The notes under the pieces are model-generated. The model saw only the letters and a program-made list of their open reading frames with translations. It was not told the origin of the DNA and did not search any database. Position numbers and translations under genes: made by a program. A stretch of DNA of 64,000 nt from a virus. Location of the stretch: positions 1-64,000 of IMG/VR virus record IMGVR_UViG_3300044729_002487; one strand, written 5' to 3'. This document shows, piece after piece, positions 20,501-28,603 of the stretch. The stretch's first letter is position 1, and each line of letters begins with the position of its first letter.

Positions 20501-21565
20501 AATGCTGTAGGCGGGCAATTATATATTGCAAATTCAACTGTATTAACCGGTAGTTCGCAATATCCAAACGGGAACCATCCTGCATCTGCCACTACAATGT
20601 CAGTTGAAAATGTGACAGGATTTGTAGCAGGTGAAATATTATCAGCTAAAAAAGTAACATCGACTGGATTTAAAACAGAATATATACGAGTAATGTCAGC
20701 CTCGCGATTTTTTCCGGCAAGCGAAACAAATTTAAGTGGTCGATTGTTTGTTCAACGTGCGTATGGTTCTGGTGTTAGTGGGCCATCTGCATCATTAGGA
20801 GGCACTCCCGGTACAGCTCAATCGTATAGCGGTTCTCAGGTATTGGTAAGTACGGGCCGAATCGGTACGGGTTATATTCGAATAAATGCAAATCCGCAAG
20901 ACGATTCAACACCGTTTATTGATATTGTTGAGCGAACCGGTTCTGGTATTTATGCAGTCGATTTAAAAGCACGTTTAGGAGATTTATCCGGACTATCGGG
21001 CACATCAAAAGTGTTAGGCCGTACTAATCCTGGATTTGGATTAGCAACTGATAATGTTTACCTTCAAGGCGGTATCAATGCTCGGTTTGGTAACATTGGT
21101 GGATTTGCTATAACGCAACATGCTATTACCGGTTCCGGATTTTTCCTGTCTGGATCTGCTCCGAATTCCGGTGTTAATTTACGACGTAACATGTTCATTT
21201 CTGCATCGCGTTTCAATGTGAAAGGTAATGGTGATATCACGGCATCAAATGCATTATTTAGTGGAAATGTGACAGCGGCTAATTTTACTGTCCGGCTAGT
21301 CACTGTCGTAAATGCTAATTCTGGATCATATTTACGTTCAGTCGCTGGCGGTAAAAAATTAGTATTTAATGGAGCATTAGGCGGTTTACGTACATATGCC
21401 ATGTCAATCGACGTTGATTCGCCATTTGTCATTAAAGGCATTGAATTACCAAATACCGGTTCGGGTATAAATAATACAGTTGATGTATATATACAAACTC
21501 AAGGAATAACCTTTGATGATACCGTCGTTGGTACCGGTATTGCAAGTGCATTTCCTGCTCGATAA
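17504..21565 (+). CDS. Large tail fibre / tail-tip-like structural protein
   Basis: 1353 aa. The N-terminal 150 residues are a beta-sandwich-like region. From about residue 690 the chain is glycine/serine rich, with repeats resembling central tail fibre (J-type) proteins. Two diverged copies of a module are visible: GNIGGFTI near residue 869 followed by RRYMFISASRFNVKQNGDI near 900, and GNIGGFAI near 1196 followed by RRNMFISASRFNVKGNGDI near 1225. AAGGA SD supports the start. The next gene starts 12 nt downstream. Probably a fibre or a host-contacting baseplate component; the receptor cannot be inferred. Confidence 0.6.
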   Translation: MPLRKKASKINLAETFTYVTRDTSPTSDRYFGIVKFPDRLTAGKNLFKLRINNTNFVENSQIHIEILDFNGEPIYWEPLYYIEKDGTRVIAIYIYPETAPGNATIYVAGRLREGGGTGLPFSRDFNSPQHADIPNILWSRTVPVAPFASNDSEIIFTTQPKLTISEVVQPYLQPTNLTNVFTRVSASANATLTIVPQPSTTTQTPAVPASPEGALSAGTPNFGKQFFDISTIQTALQQSNNSQMDSPPLNTLSGFSKLTTTNFPLSKSMEGGVLVINNPIISVPPLTGRNSANKVIPGSQTSTQWNNNTVNAVSNQTLSGSYKFAITQVINSTTARVAQFAGFANDDDNTNGPWAVQIRKGPVTTLNSPTGIVRVQPATQTINRIESATSFTASFTKPTQVIYTQNSSSFADIILANTEPATGDVYRIKTLYKPSGFFGDFIDLGDTILERQNILIDSSSLETNIAVGSAYEQFGNFESLQEINTYWSASSVGNLAANPMALAYNEDILIGSADLRTNWSGINQYTASIGAASLFQIKKLYRPIIYKDTTYIVNFQVGLPNDIKLYNSLDPNILNNRLDVYISGSSVTPETETLNVSIGDVFVERNIPATLTGVFADGKQLGTRIGSVRCKSIPKATATVTLQFKALKTGPMDIKFVTRRGTWLVGEIEVLADKQTGFSPNYVRVFKRIPTEHLKTPLTFKFQYYDFRGNKADLETIAYGAIFKGGNVYIDGNNNLMTGSTYIGNTVGSGIEMAGVSSGYLRSVGYKGFTSASLGKGPGGFLMWSGSNNLTVGVDTYLGVGLELIAGSGSYFRYRTNPSEIIVQTDKFFFGSQNQYISGANGNIEISSSNFHLDANGNVTMQGTITATAGNIGGFTIKSSSLASSNGNMFISGSPLIGGVNNRRYMFISASRFNVKQNGDISGSQVLFTGGKVGGFRITNQVISGANIIIDSAGSIRTGNYIPDLQGWAITSTGNGFAEFENAKIRGTLSTAVFEKQSVNAVGGQLYIANSTVLTGSSQYPNGNHPASATTMSVENVTGFVAGEILSAKKVTSTGFKTEYIRVMSASRFFPASETNLSGRLFVQRAYGSGVSGPSASLGGTPGTAQSYSGSQVLVSTGRIGTGYIRINANPQDDSTPFIDIVERTGSGIYAVDLKARLGDLSGLSGTSKVLGRTNPGFGLATDNVYLQGGINARFGNIGGFAITQHAITGSGFFLSGSAPNSGVNLRRNMFISASRFNVKGNGDITASNALFSGNVTAANFTVRLVTVVNANSGSYLRSVAGGKKLVFNGALGGLRTYAMSIDVDSPFVIKGIELPNTGSGINNTVDVYIQTQGITFDDTVVGTGIASAFPAR

Positions 21566-21577
21566 ATATAAAATATT

Positions 21578-22294
21578 ATGGCAAATATACGATTAACATC
21601 TGGTGAACGATATACGTTTGGGGTATTAAATAATGTAGCAGTGATAGCGAATTCAACGGATCATGCGGAAGCACAATATAATATTGCAAATATAGTAAAA
21701 ATTCAGCCAGGATATCTTTGGGTATCTGCATCATCCGGTACAAATAACCAAGTAGCGTCTCCGCAAGTACGTCTGCAAAATGGAACATATGCAACTAGTT
21801 TTTATATGGCACATAACAAAACAACTCTAACAACAGTAACTACACCAGGTTTACGTACATTAGGTAATTTTGGAGGTTGTTTTGGATTTTTACCAGGAGC
21901 ATCACCTTCGGAACCATATATGGTCATGTCAAGTTCTGCTAATTTTAATAATAGACGCGTACTCATTTCAGCTGGCTTGCATACGGCATATCGACAAAGT
22001 GGTGGTACGTTTACAGTTGATGAAACCGATCATTTTATTGAACATACAGCTGCAACTAATCAAACAGTTACATTACCATCTGCAGTTGCAAAAGAAGCTG
22101 GTAGACAATTATTGATTACAAAATTAAATTCCGGCGGAACATTAACCGTATCAGCTAGTGGTACCGATCGTATCGTACGAGCCGGTGCTGCGACACCAGG
22201 ACGCCGGACTACACAACAATATGCATTTGCTCAATATTTTTGTAATGGCGAAGGTGAATGGTATGCAGCGGAACAAGGTACTTGGGCAGGGTAA
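21578..22294 (+). CDS. Small fibre-associated virion protein
   Basis: 238 aa, beta-rich, no signal peptide. The second half (from about residue 145) reads FTVDETDHFIEHTAATNQTV followed by a TLP segment, a pattern common in short beta modules of fibre and capsid-decoration proteins that start with DxxDxxI...(T/S)xxxxVTLP. It follows the 1353-aa fibre gene by 12 nt without an SD, so it is probably coupled to it. Receptor binding or fibre decoration is inferred from position. Confidence 0.5.
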   Translation: MANIRLTSGERYTFGVLNNVAVIANSTDHAEAQYNIANIVKIQPGYLWVSASSGTNNQVASPQVRLQNGTYATSFYMAHNKTTLTTVTTPGLRTLGNFGGCFGFLPGASPSEPYMVMSSSANFNNRRVLISAGLHTAYRQSGGTFTVDETDHFIEHTAATNQTVTLPSAVAKEAGRQLLITKLNSGGTLTVSASGTDRIVRAGAATPGRRTTQQYAFAQYFCNGEGEWYAAEQGTWAG

Positions 22295-22295
22295 C

Positions 22296-22303
22296 ATATT
22301 TAT
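22296..22303 (+). promoter_or_regulatory. ATATTTAT late-promoter-like element
   Basis: Perfect copy just upstream of a host-type promoter, 57 nt before the 939-aa gene, so this gene may have two promoters of different class. Confidence 0.5.
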
Positions 22304-22310
22304 TAAAAAA

Positions 22311-22342
22311 TTTGGTAATTTGAAAAATTATTCTTACCTTTA
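22311..22342 (+). promoter_or_regulatory. Host-type promoter (TTTG-N20-TACCTTTA)
   Basis: TTTG at 22311-22314 and TACCTTTA at 22335-22342 with exactly 20 nt between them; the spacer begins GTAATTTGAAAAA, like the other copies. The variable CC in TAnnTTTA makes this copy the best independent support for a TAnnTTT-type -7 element. Confidence 0.7.
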
Positions 22343-22360
22343 TATAAAGAGATTAAAATT

Positions 22361-25180
22361 ATGAGTTTAGCTGAATGGATGGTGGAAAGTATATTAAATG
22401 AAAGCGATATCAAGCAAGTCATTGTGATATACCCCGGCCGTTTTCAACCGATGGGACGACACCATGCTGCCGTGTACAAAAAATTAGCATCGCAATTTGG
22501 TAAATCAAATACATATATTGCAACATCTGATGTAGTTAATCCACCTAAGTCTCCTTTGAATTTCCAAGAAAAAGCTCAGGTAATGAAGGCTCATGGAATA
22601 ACAAATGTCGTTCAAGTTAAGAATCCATATCAGTCATTGGAAATAGTTGAAAAATATGACCCGGCGACTACGGCAGTATTATTTGCGGTCGGTAAAAAAG
22701 ATATGGCGGAAGATCCTCGATTCCGAGTAGGCGCAAAAAAGAATGGAGAGCCATCTTACTTTCAATATTATGATGAAAACAAAGACAATTTACAACCATA
22801 TGGTAAGCATGGTTATCTAATAGTTGCACCACATGTGGATATTCAGATTCCTGGTTTTGGTGAAATGTCTGGAACAACTCTGCGTCAGGTATTAGCTTCT
22901 GCAGATGAAAAAACATTTAAAGATGTGATGGGATTCTATGATCCAAAAATACATGACATGCTTAAAAAAAAGTTTGAATCTTTAAAGTCTGAAACGGTTG
23001 TACAAACCAATACAGCAAACGAAACCGTTGTATTTAGTAAGAATTGGTGGTCAAAATTGATTGTAGAAGGACGTTACGATAGTTTAGTTACTACATTATC
23101 GCGAGACATTGTCACTCAAATGAAAAGCCGTAAAGGTACTCGTAATTATGAAGTTTCATTTGATGTTGATAGAGGTGATAATACTGCCGAAATTGATTTG
23201 GTTGTCAAATTTAAACCACGCCGCAATTGGGAATTTGCATATGAAACCAAAGGATGGACGGATGGTGAAATGATGGAAATAACATTAACGTTTAATCCAG
23301 CTGCTTTTCCAACATCATATAGTAATCTTATTCCAGAATTAAAAGAAACATTACGGCATGAAGTTGAACATGTGGCTCAAATGCATTTTCAAGATATGAA
23401 AATGATCGAACCAAAAACAAAAGCCTTTTATCAGTATTTGTTAGCTCCTCATGAGGTAGCAGCATTTACTCAAGGTTTATATAAAAGAGCAAAAACTAAA
23501 CGCGTTCCAATTGACATTGCAATGGAAGAATGGTTTGATGAAAATGTACGAAATTTCTCACCATCGCAAAAATATAATCATTGGAACATTGTGAAATCGG
23601 CTTGGTTGGAGTATGCTCATAAACATATACCAACTGCGCAATATAGCGACGAATTAACCGAAGGTATTGTTTCGGATACCGTAAAAAAATATAGTGCCAA
23701 GTTATCTGATAAATACAAAGACTTTGTTAAGCGATTGAAAATTGAAGGTAACGAAACAAAAGAAGCGTATCATAAAATCGTAGATGCAGTTGTTAACGGA
23801 AAGGAATTATCAAAAGAAGAGCGAAAAGAAGTTGGAGAACAACTCAAAGACGTTCTTAAATTGATAGGATTTACTGCGGCATCTATACTACCAGGCGGTA
23901 TCATTTACTTGTTGTTAACGCGAGTAACTAAATTGAAACGGCATTTAGTACCATCCGCATTTTTAGAAAACCAAAACCCAGATAATATGATTAAATTAAA
24001 ACCTTTGTTAGTTAAAGAAGCAAAAGCAAATACACATTTAACGCATTTAGAAGAATTGATTTTAACTCAAGGCCGCGACGGTTATGATTTAGCTCGGTCA
24101 TTCTTATTAGAACTGATTAAAAATCTTAAAGGTAATTCCAATAACAAAGTTAATACCACTATCAAATGGGACGGAGCACCTGCAATCATATCAGGCGTTG
24201 ATCCAGCTTCTGGCAGATTCTTTGTAGGTACAAAGTCTGTGTTTAATAAAGAACCTAAACTTAACTTTACAAATGAAGACATTGATCGTAATCATGGCGA
24301 AGCACCAGGATTAGTTGATAAATTGAAAAGAGCTTTAGCATACTTACCTAAATTAGGTTATAAAAATATTATGCAAGGCGATTTCATGTTTGACGATTCC
24401 ACATTGAAAACTCAGACAATTGACGGTGTTAAACATTATACATTTAAACCAAATACAATTACATATGCAGTAGAAGCTGATTCGGATTTAGGACGTCGTA
24501 TTTCTAAAGCAAAGTTTGGTATTGTATTTCATACCGGTTATAAGAACTTACAATCCGGAGCAGAATTTGGAGTTAGTGTATCAAATATAAGACAAAATCC
24601 GGATGTTTGGTTTGATGATGCATTCTTTAAAGATACTACCGGTACGGTATTGTTAACTGATAATGAAGCCAAAGAGGTTGCTCGATTAATTAAAGAAGCA
24701 GATTCATTGAAAGTCGATTATCGCTCAATTCCATCAGAACTATTGAATACATATATTAATAGCGAAATACGAATTGGTCAGTTTTTAGATTCACCTGATA
24801 AATCATATGATGCATTTTTAAAATGGTTACAACTTCGTAATGACAAAAACATTGATAAATTGAAATCATTGGCTGGTAAAGAAAAAGCATTAAATGCAGC
24901 TAAAGAACAAATGAAATCGGTCACTGATAACAAACAAAACATTGTGAATGCATTTAAGGTATCAAAATTGTTAGCAGAAGCTAAGATGATATTTGTGCAA
25001 AAATATAACAATGCTGTTTACAATACAAAACATTTTGTTGACGATGGCCAAGGAGGTTTACGAGTTTCAAATCCAGAAGGATATGTAGCAGTAGATCATA
25101 TCGGTAACGGTATTAAATTAGTAGACCGATTAGAATTCTCTAGAGCCAATTTTGCCATGGACAAAGGCTTTACTAAGTAG
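22361..25180 (+). CDS. Multidomain nucleotidyltransferase / HExxH / LETM1-like / ligase-like polyprotein
   Basis: 939 aa. (1) About 18-210: NadM-like nucleotidyltransferase with GRFQPMGRHH at 26-35 (an altered HxGH motif) and SGTTLR at 170-175. (2) About 237-430: a domain with H333-E-V-E-H337, a zinc-protease HExxH motif. (3) About 435-545: helical, with a hydrophobic LPGGIIYLLL segment and HLVPSAF, like the LETM1 core. (4) About 555-939: ligase-like adenylation fold with KWDG at 602-605 (motif I), NHGEAPG at 644 and QGDFMF at 672 (motif III-like). The short N-terminus ending in LNE at 12-14, and IVE|G, LTE|G and VKE|A sequences near the domain borders, look like prohead-protease sites, so packaging and processing are plausible. 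Domain functions are predictions; the join of all four is clear in the frame. Confidence 0.65.
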   Translation: MSLAEWMVESILNESDIKQVIVIYPGRFQPMGRHHAAVYKKLASQFGKSNTYIATSDVVNPPKSPLNFQEKAQVMKAHGITNVVQVKNPYQSLEIVEKYDPATTAVLFAVGKKDMAEDPRFRVGAKKNGEPSYFQYYDENKDNLQPYGKHGYLIVAPHVDIQIPGFGEMSGTTLRQVLASADEKTFKDVMGFYDPKIHDMLKKKFESLKSETVVQTNTANETVVFSKNWWSKLIVEGRYDSLVTTLSRDIVTQMKSRKGTRNYEVSFDVDRGDNTAEIDLVVKFKPRRNWEFAYETKGWTDGEMMEITLTFNPAAFPTSYSNLIPELKETLRHEVEHVAQMHFQDMKMIEPKTKAFYQYLLAPHEVAAFTQGLYKRAKTKRVPIDIAMEEWFDENVRNFSPSQKYNHWNIVKSAWLEYAHKHIPTAQYSDELTEGIVSDTVKKYSAKLSDKYKDFVKRLKIEGNETKEAYHKIVDAVVNGKELSKEERKEVGEQLKDVLKLIGFTAASILPGGIIYLLLTRVTKLKRHLVPSAFLENQNPDNMIKLKPLLVKEAKANTHLTHLEELILTQGRDGYDLARSFLLELIKNLKGNSNNKVNTTIKWDGAPAIISGVDPASGRFFVGTKSVFNKEPKLNFTNEDIDRNHGEAPGLVDKLKRALAYLPKLGYKNIMQGDFMFDDSTLKTQTIDGVKHYTFKPNTITYAVEADSDLGRRISKAKFGIVFHTGYKNLQSGAEFGVSVSNIRQNPDVWFDDAFFKDTTGTVLLTDNEAKEVARLIKEADSLKVDYRSIPSELLNTYINSEIRIGQFLDSPDKSYDAFLKWLQLRNDKNIDKLKSLAGKEKALNAAKEQMKSVTDNKQNIVNAFKVSKLLAEAKMIFVQKYNNAVYNTKHFVDDGQGGLRVSNPEGYVAVDHIGNGIKLVDRLEFSRANFAMDKGFTK

Positions 25181-25188
25181 GTTCGTCT

Positions 25189-25196
25189 ATATTTAT
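25189..25196 (+). promoter_or_regulatory. ATATTTAT late-promoter-like element
   Basis: Perfect copy, 19 nt before the 206-aa gene, with AAGGA between. Confidence 0.5.
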
Positions 25197-25215
25197 ATTT
25201 AAAATAAGGAATGCT

Positions 25216-25836
25216 ATGAAAGAAACTGAATTACGTCGTATAATTCGTGAACATATTAAACGTTTATTGGAAGGTCCTTCATTAGGAGCTGGTTCATCTG
25301 AATTAGAGCGAGGATTAGGTAAAATTGAAAAACGTGCATCTAATTTGACACCACGTCAAAGAGTGGCAGCTGTTTTACCGGTATTACAAAAATTCGGTAT
25401 TCAGTCAAGCGATCTTTCATTGATTAAAATTGAATTGGCAAAAGCTGCAAAACAAGCTACGGTACAAGATGCATCCGCTGATAAAGCTGCCGATGATGCC
25501 GCGGCTAAAGCAAAAGCCGATGCAGAAGCAAAAGCTGATACAGAAACACCTGAAGAAGAGCCAACTAAAAAAGAAGAGCAATATACAGCAGGCGTTGATG
25601 ATAATTATGCCGGCAAGGCGTTTAAACGTCCAAAGGCAATGCAAGAAAATTTAACATCATTATATTCAAAAGCGGAAAAGGTTGATAAAACACAAGCTTT
25701 CCAGATGTTACAAAGAGCAGTAGCTCAAAAACCTTCAACTATGCAAGCAGATTTTGTTGTGGATTTAATTAATAAATTCAATTTAGATGATTCTGCAAAA
25801 CGTAGATTAAAAATGATAATTAGAAACATGGCATAA
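25216..25836 (+). CDS. Candidate head-core/internal protein with targeting-like N-terminus
   Basis: 206 aa. The N-terminus MKETELRRIIREHIKRLLE is a basic amphipathic helix ending in LLE|G (residues 17-19), a fit to the L/I-x-E cut rule of T4-type prohead proteases. The 109-aa gene at 52731 begins almost identically (ELRRIIRE). The middle (about 85-125) is a low-complexity Ala/Lys/Asp/Glu stretch. It is followed by EEQYTAGVDDNYAG, which shares YTAGVDD with the tandem repeat of the gene at 35709. Function unknown; an internal head protein is inferred. The AAGGA SD supports the start; the next gene overlaps by 1 nt (ATAATG junction). Confidence 0.5.
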   Translation: MKETELRRIIREHIKRLLEGPSLGAGSSELERGLGKIEKRASNLTPRQRVAAVLPVLQKFGIQSSDLSLIKIELAKAAKQATVQDASADKAADDAAAKAKADAEAKADTETPEEEPTKKEEQYTAGVDDNYAGKAFKRPKAMQENLTSLYSKAEKVDKTQAFQMLQRAVAQKPSTMQADFVVDLINKFNLDDSAKRRLKMIIRNMA

Positions 25837-26468
25837 TGTCAAACAAGTTACACAATATTAAAGCGGTTGAAAAAATGCTCCATGGCGAGCATAAGTCACA
25901 GACTAAAACAACCCATGGTTTCAATCAGACATCAAAATCGGTAAAACGTAACATTGGTGATACGTGGATTGAATCAGATCCTAAGACCGGTACAGTTTGG
26001 ATGTATGAACAACGTGATGGTTTCCGTACAAAGAAACCTGCTAATAGCGCATCCGACATGATCAAAAAAATTCTTACTGCACCTGACACATGTCCTTGTT
26101 GTGAGAAATCAATGAAAGGTGTTTCCGAACAACGATTAAATCTTAAAATGTACTTTATACATAAAAAGTGTTTTGATTGTGTTGTAAAAGAAGAATCATT
26201 GATTAGAGCTAAAGGCAAAGAAGCATGGACTGAATATTCTCGACAAAGAATGATGGCAAATGCAGAGTCATGGTTTAGTGATGCAGATCAAGAGGTAATG
26301 GCATTACGAGAAGCAATTAAAATGCAATACGTACAAAATGCTGATGGTAACATAGAAGAATGGGATATGACCGCTTTTTTAGAAAAATTTGATGCGGACT
26401 ATGAACAATTAAAAAAACAAATATTTGAAAATCTAAAGGGTAAAGATGGCAAAGAATCGATCGCTTAA
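25836..26468 (+). CDS. Unknown protein with four-cysteine zinc-ribbon-like motif
   Basis: 210 aa. Residues about 87-115 hold CPCC and, about 26 residues later, CFDC; this Cys arrangement suggests a structural zinc site. The flanks are helical and charged. The start overlaps the previous stop and the end overlaps the next start by about 23 nt, so three genes in a row are tightly coupled. I do not recognise the family. Its place among candidate head-core genes upstream of terminase is the only hint to function. Confidence 0.5.
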   Translation: MSNKLHNIKAVEKMLHGEHKSQTKTTHGFNQTSKSVKRNIGDTWIESDPKTGTVWMYEQRDGFRTKKPANSASDMIKKILTAPDTCPCCEKSMKGVSEQRLNLKMYFIHKKCFDCVVKEESLIRAKGKEAWTEYSRQRMMANAESWFSDADQEVMALREAIKMQYVQNADGNIEEWDMTAFLEKFDADYEQLKKQIFENLKGKDGKESIA

Positions 26469-27849
26469 TAAAATTGGAAAAGAGTTCGACGAGTTAGTAG
26501 CAGATATGAAAAAGACTGCTGCTGATTGGGCTAAAGCTTCTGGCGCAAAGAAACAGACTCTGTTAATGAAAATGAAACAGATGACGAAAGAGAAAAAAGA
26601 GCTTCAAGCTGAAATGGAACGCGCTGTTATGGACGTCGATAAAGATGCTACATTGCAAGTAGATGAAAGATATGTTAAAATTGCTATGAAAAGTGCTATT
26701 GGTCGATTAGTCGAAGAACAATTAAAAACTATCATTCCTAATAGAACTGCGCGTCGTTCTTTAAAAAGATTAACCGAATCTGCAAATTTATTAGAATCGA
26801 GGTCTCAATCAATATCTAGGTCATTAAGAAAAGGAATGTCTGAATCTACATGGAATAATGTACAAAATACATGTAGATCAGTATTAGGTATTACTGAAGC
26901 CGGTATGTCTGATGATGCATTAGCAAAAGTAATTGCTCAAGTAGCGAAAGAAGCATCCGGCGGAAAAGTTGCTGTTGATCCGAATAAAATTAATATTGAT
27001 GCATTAGAAAATCCTGAATCAATTGATTCGAGAGAAGATTTTATTGAAGAAAATTTACTTACTGAAGGCGATCCTGTAACAACTGCTTTATTAGCTGCTC
27101 CTACTATAATTAAATTTTTAGGAGGAATTATTGATTGGGTTGGAGGTCTTGCAATGGGTAATGAAGAGTCTCGAGCTGTTAATCGTATTATCGGTCGAAT
27201 GCATGCATATGCAAAGAAAAATAATCAGATTCCTGCTAAACAAGATATGGTGAAAGAATTAGGCGGTGTTGGAAAAGGTATAATGTCAGGGGTATCATTT
27301 AAAGATGATGCAAAATATATTGATCAAGCATATGAAAGAGTTGCTGAATTCGTAGAAAAGGCAAATGCAGCCGGTGCAGGAAAACCAGGTCACCATAATT
27401 CAGAATTTTCAGCAGAAGGCGCCGGATCACAGCCGGTTGATGAACATATGTTACATATGTTACATGATGCATCGGCTAATACAAAAGTAGGTAAGTTTCT
27501 AGGTAATTTAGCTCATAAATTACATGAAATATATTTAGTACCATTGCAAGTTGTAATAACCGGTGTTATTTTTCTTGTAATGCCATCAAAAATAATGCAA
27601 GCCAAAAAAGTTTGGGCTCAAGCAAAAAAGATTGCTGAATTTATATATGCGTTTGTTATGTTATTTGTGGCAGTTAAAGGAGGTATAGGAGCATTCCAGC
27701 ATATCGCAGAATTAATGCCACAACTTCAATCAGCGTTAGATGCTACAGGTCATGCTGGTACGATATTTACAGCAGTAGCTGATTCGGCAAAAGCAGGTGA
27801 TATGTCAGTCGAAGTTCTAAAAGGTATTTTATCATTAGCTGGTAAATAA
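26446..27849 (+). CDS. Membrane-segment protein, candidate internal/injected virion protein
   Basis: 467 aa. The N-terminal 120 residues are a charged helical region. Two hydrophobic helices lie near the C-terminus, around PLQVVITGVIFLVMPSKI and IYAFVMLFVAVKGGIGAF. Several L/I-x-E|small-residue sequences occur in the first half (LTE|S, LLE|S, ITE|A, LTE|G), which could be processing sites, although such triplets are common in acidic proteins. The start overlaps the upstream gene; AAAGGG serves as SD. Predicted helical membrane segments in a gene next to head-core genes fit an ejected protein that acts at the host membrane, but this is inference. Confidence 0.45.
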   Translation: MAKNRSLNKIGKEFDELVADMKKTAADWAKASGAKKQTLLMKMKQMTKEKKELQAEMERAVMDVDKDATLQVDERYVKIAMKSAIGRLVEEQLKTIIPNRTARRSLKRLTESANLLESRSQSISRSLRKGMSESTWNNVQNTCRSVLGITEAGMSDDALAKVIAQVAKEASGGKVAVDPNKINIDALENPESIDSREDFIEENLLTEGDPVTTALLAAPTIIKFLGGIIDWVGGLAMGNEESRAVNRIIGRMHAYAKKNNQIPAKQDMVKELGGVGKGIMSGVSFKDDAKYIDQAYERVAEFVEKANAAGAGKPGHHNSEFSAEGAGSQPVDEHMLHMLHDASANTKVGKFLGNLAHKLHEIYLVPLQVVITGVIFLVMPSKIMQAKKVWAQAKKIAEFIYAFVMLFVAVKGGIGAFQHIAELMPQLQSALDATGHAGTIFTAVADSAKAGDMSVEVLKGILSLAGK

Positions 27850-27852
27850 TTT

Positions 27853-28203
27853 ATGAAAAATAAAACAACGGTTATATTATCATTAGTTATTGCTGTGTTA
27901 GTTTGTGTAATCATTATCATGTACACAACTAAACCATCTTATACAGATGCTAATGCAAAAGCTCAATATCAACATACTATTGATAGTTTGGATAATGTAA
28001 TTTTGAACTACAAACGCGATCAACTTGAATTGGATAAAAAAATTGCCGGATATGAATTAGATATCCGGCGATTGGATTTTCAAATTGATTCAGCGGAAAA
28101 CAAAATAATTGAAGTAAGAAACTATTATGCTGAACGAATTAAAAATGTTGGTCGTTTTTCTACTGCTGAGCTTGACGACTTTTTCTCAAAACGGTACAAA
28201 TAA
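27853..28203 (+). CDS. Small membrane-anchored coiled-coil protein (i-spanin-like)
   Basis: 116 aa. One N-terminal transmembrane helix (residues about 6-25, VILSLVIAVLVCVIIIMY) is followed by a long coiled coil rich in Leu/Ile, Asp and Lys (about 40-100). This is the topology of inner-membrane spanins (Rz-like), which help disrupt the outer membrane at lysis. Its 3' end overlaps the next gene, which carries a signal peptide, in a different frame; that arrangement recalls Rz/Rz1. No holin or endolysin is adjacent, so the lysis role is uncertain. Confidence 0.45.
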   Translation: MKNKTTVILSLVIAVLVCVIIIMYTTKPSYTDANAKAQYQHTIDSLDNVILNYKRDQLELDKKIAGYELDIRRLDFQIDSAENKIIEVRNYYAERIKNVGRFSTAELDDFFSKRYK

Positions 28204-28564
28204 CGAACCTCAAGTTTGTATGCCATTAACAAAGGCACGCCAAGTAGCACAAGATCTATTACGTTTAGATTCATTACAAGCTGAACATAACAAAACATTG
28301 TTTGTGTTAGAACGTACGAATTCTAAAATAGAAATCAAAGATAGTATTATAAATGCCAATACAGAAAAGATTGATAAATATCTTAAAGAAATTGGTACAC
28401 ATGAAGAGAAGTTTAAAACATCGTCAGAACGAATTACAAAGTTAGAAACAGAGGTTACTGACTTGCAGACAAAAAATACTCGATTACGTGGATGGATACA
28501 AGGCTTAGGCGGCGGTTTAATTGCAACTCTTACTACATTAATATCTGTAATTGCTATAAAGTAA
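28127..28564 (+). CDS. Exported coiled-coil protein with C-terminal membrane helix (spanin-like partner)
   Basis: 145 aa. Starts inside the upstream gene in another frame (77-nt overlap). The N-terminus KMLVVFLLLSLTTFSQ looks like a Bacteroidota signal peptide. A coiled coil follows (about 40-120), then a C-terminal hydrophobic helix (LGGGLIATLTTLISVIAIK). This is the topology of a one-protein spanin, but no lipobox is seen; the only nearby Cys (in EPQVCMP) lacks the usual context. I chose the ATG at 28127 because it supplies the positive n-region (Lys6); 28145 is the alternative. Lysis function is inferred. Confidence 0.45.
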   Translation: MLNELKMLVVFLLLSLTTFSQNGTNNEPQVCMPLTKARQVAQDLLRLDSLQAEHNKTLFVLERTNSKIEIKDSIINANTEKIDKYLKEIGTHEEKFKTSSERITKLETEVTDLQTKNTRLRGWIQGLGGGLIATLTTLISVIAIK

Positions 28565-28565
28565 A

Positions 28566-28597
28566 TTTGGTACTTTAAAAAAGTTTTATTATATTTA
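28566..28597 (+). promoter_or_regulatory. Host-type promoter (TTTG-N20-TATATTTA)
   Basis: TTTG at 28566-28569 and TATATTTA at 28590-28597, 20-nt spacer starting GTACTTTAAAAAA. Nearly identical to the copies at 36489 and 63250. The -7 element ends 6 nt before the terminase ATG, so the mRNA is probably leaderless. An ATATTTAT (28591-28598) overlaps the -7 element. Confidence 0.75.
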
Positions 28598-28603
28598 TAG
28601 TAT

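Noticed and set aside
17504-22294. Possible diversity-generating retroelement acting on fibre genes
   Set aside because: No reverse transcriptase gene and no template/variable repeat pair was seen; the duplicated fibre modules are too diverged and both lie within one frame.
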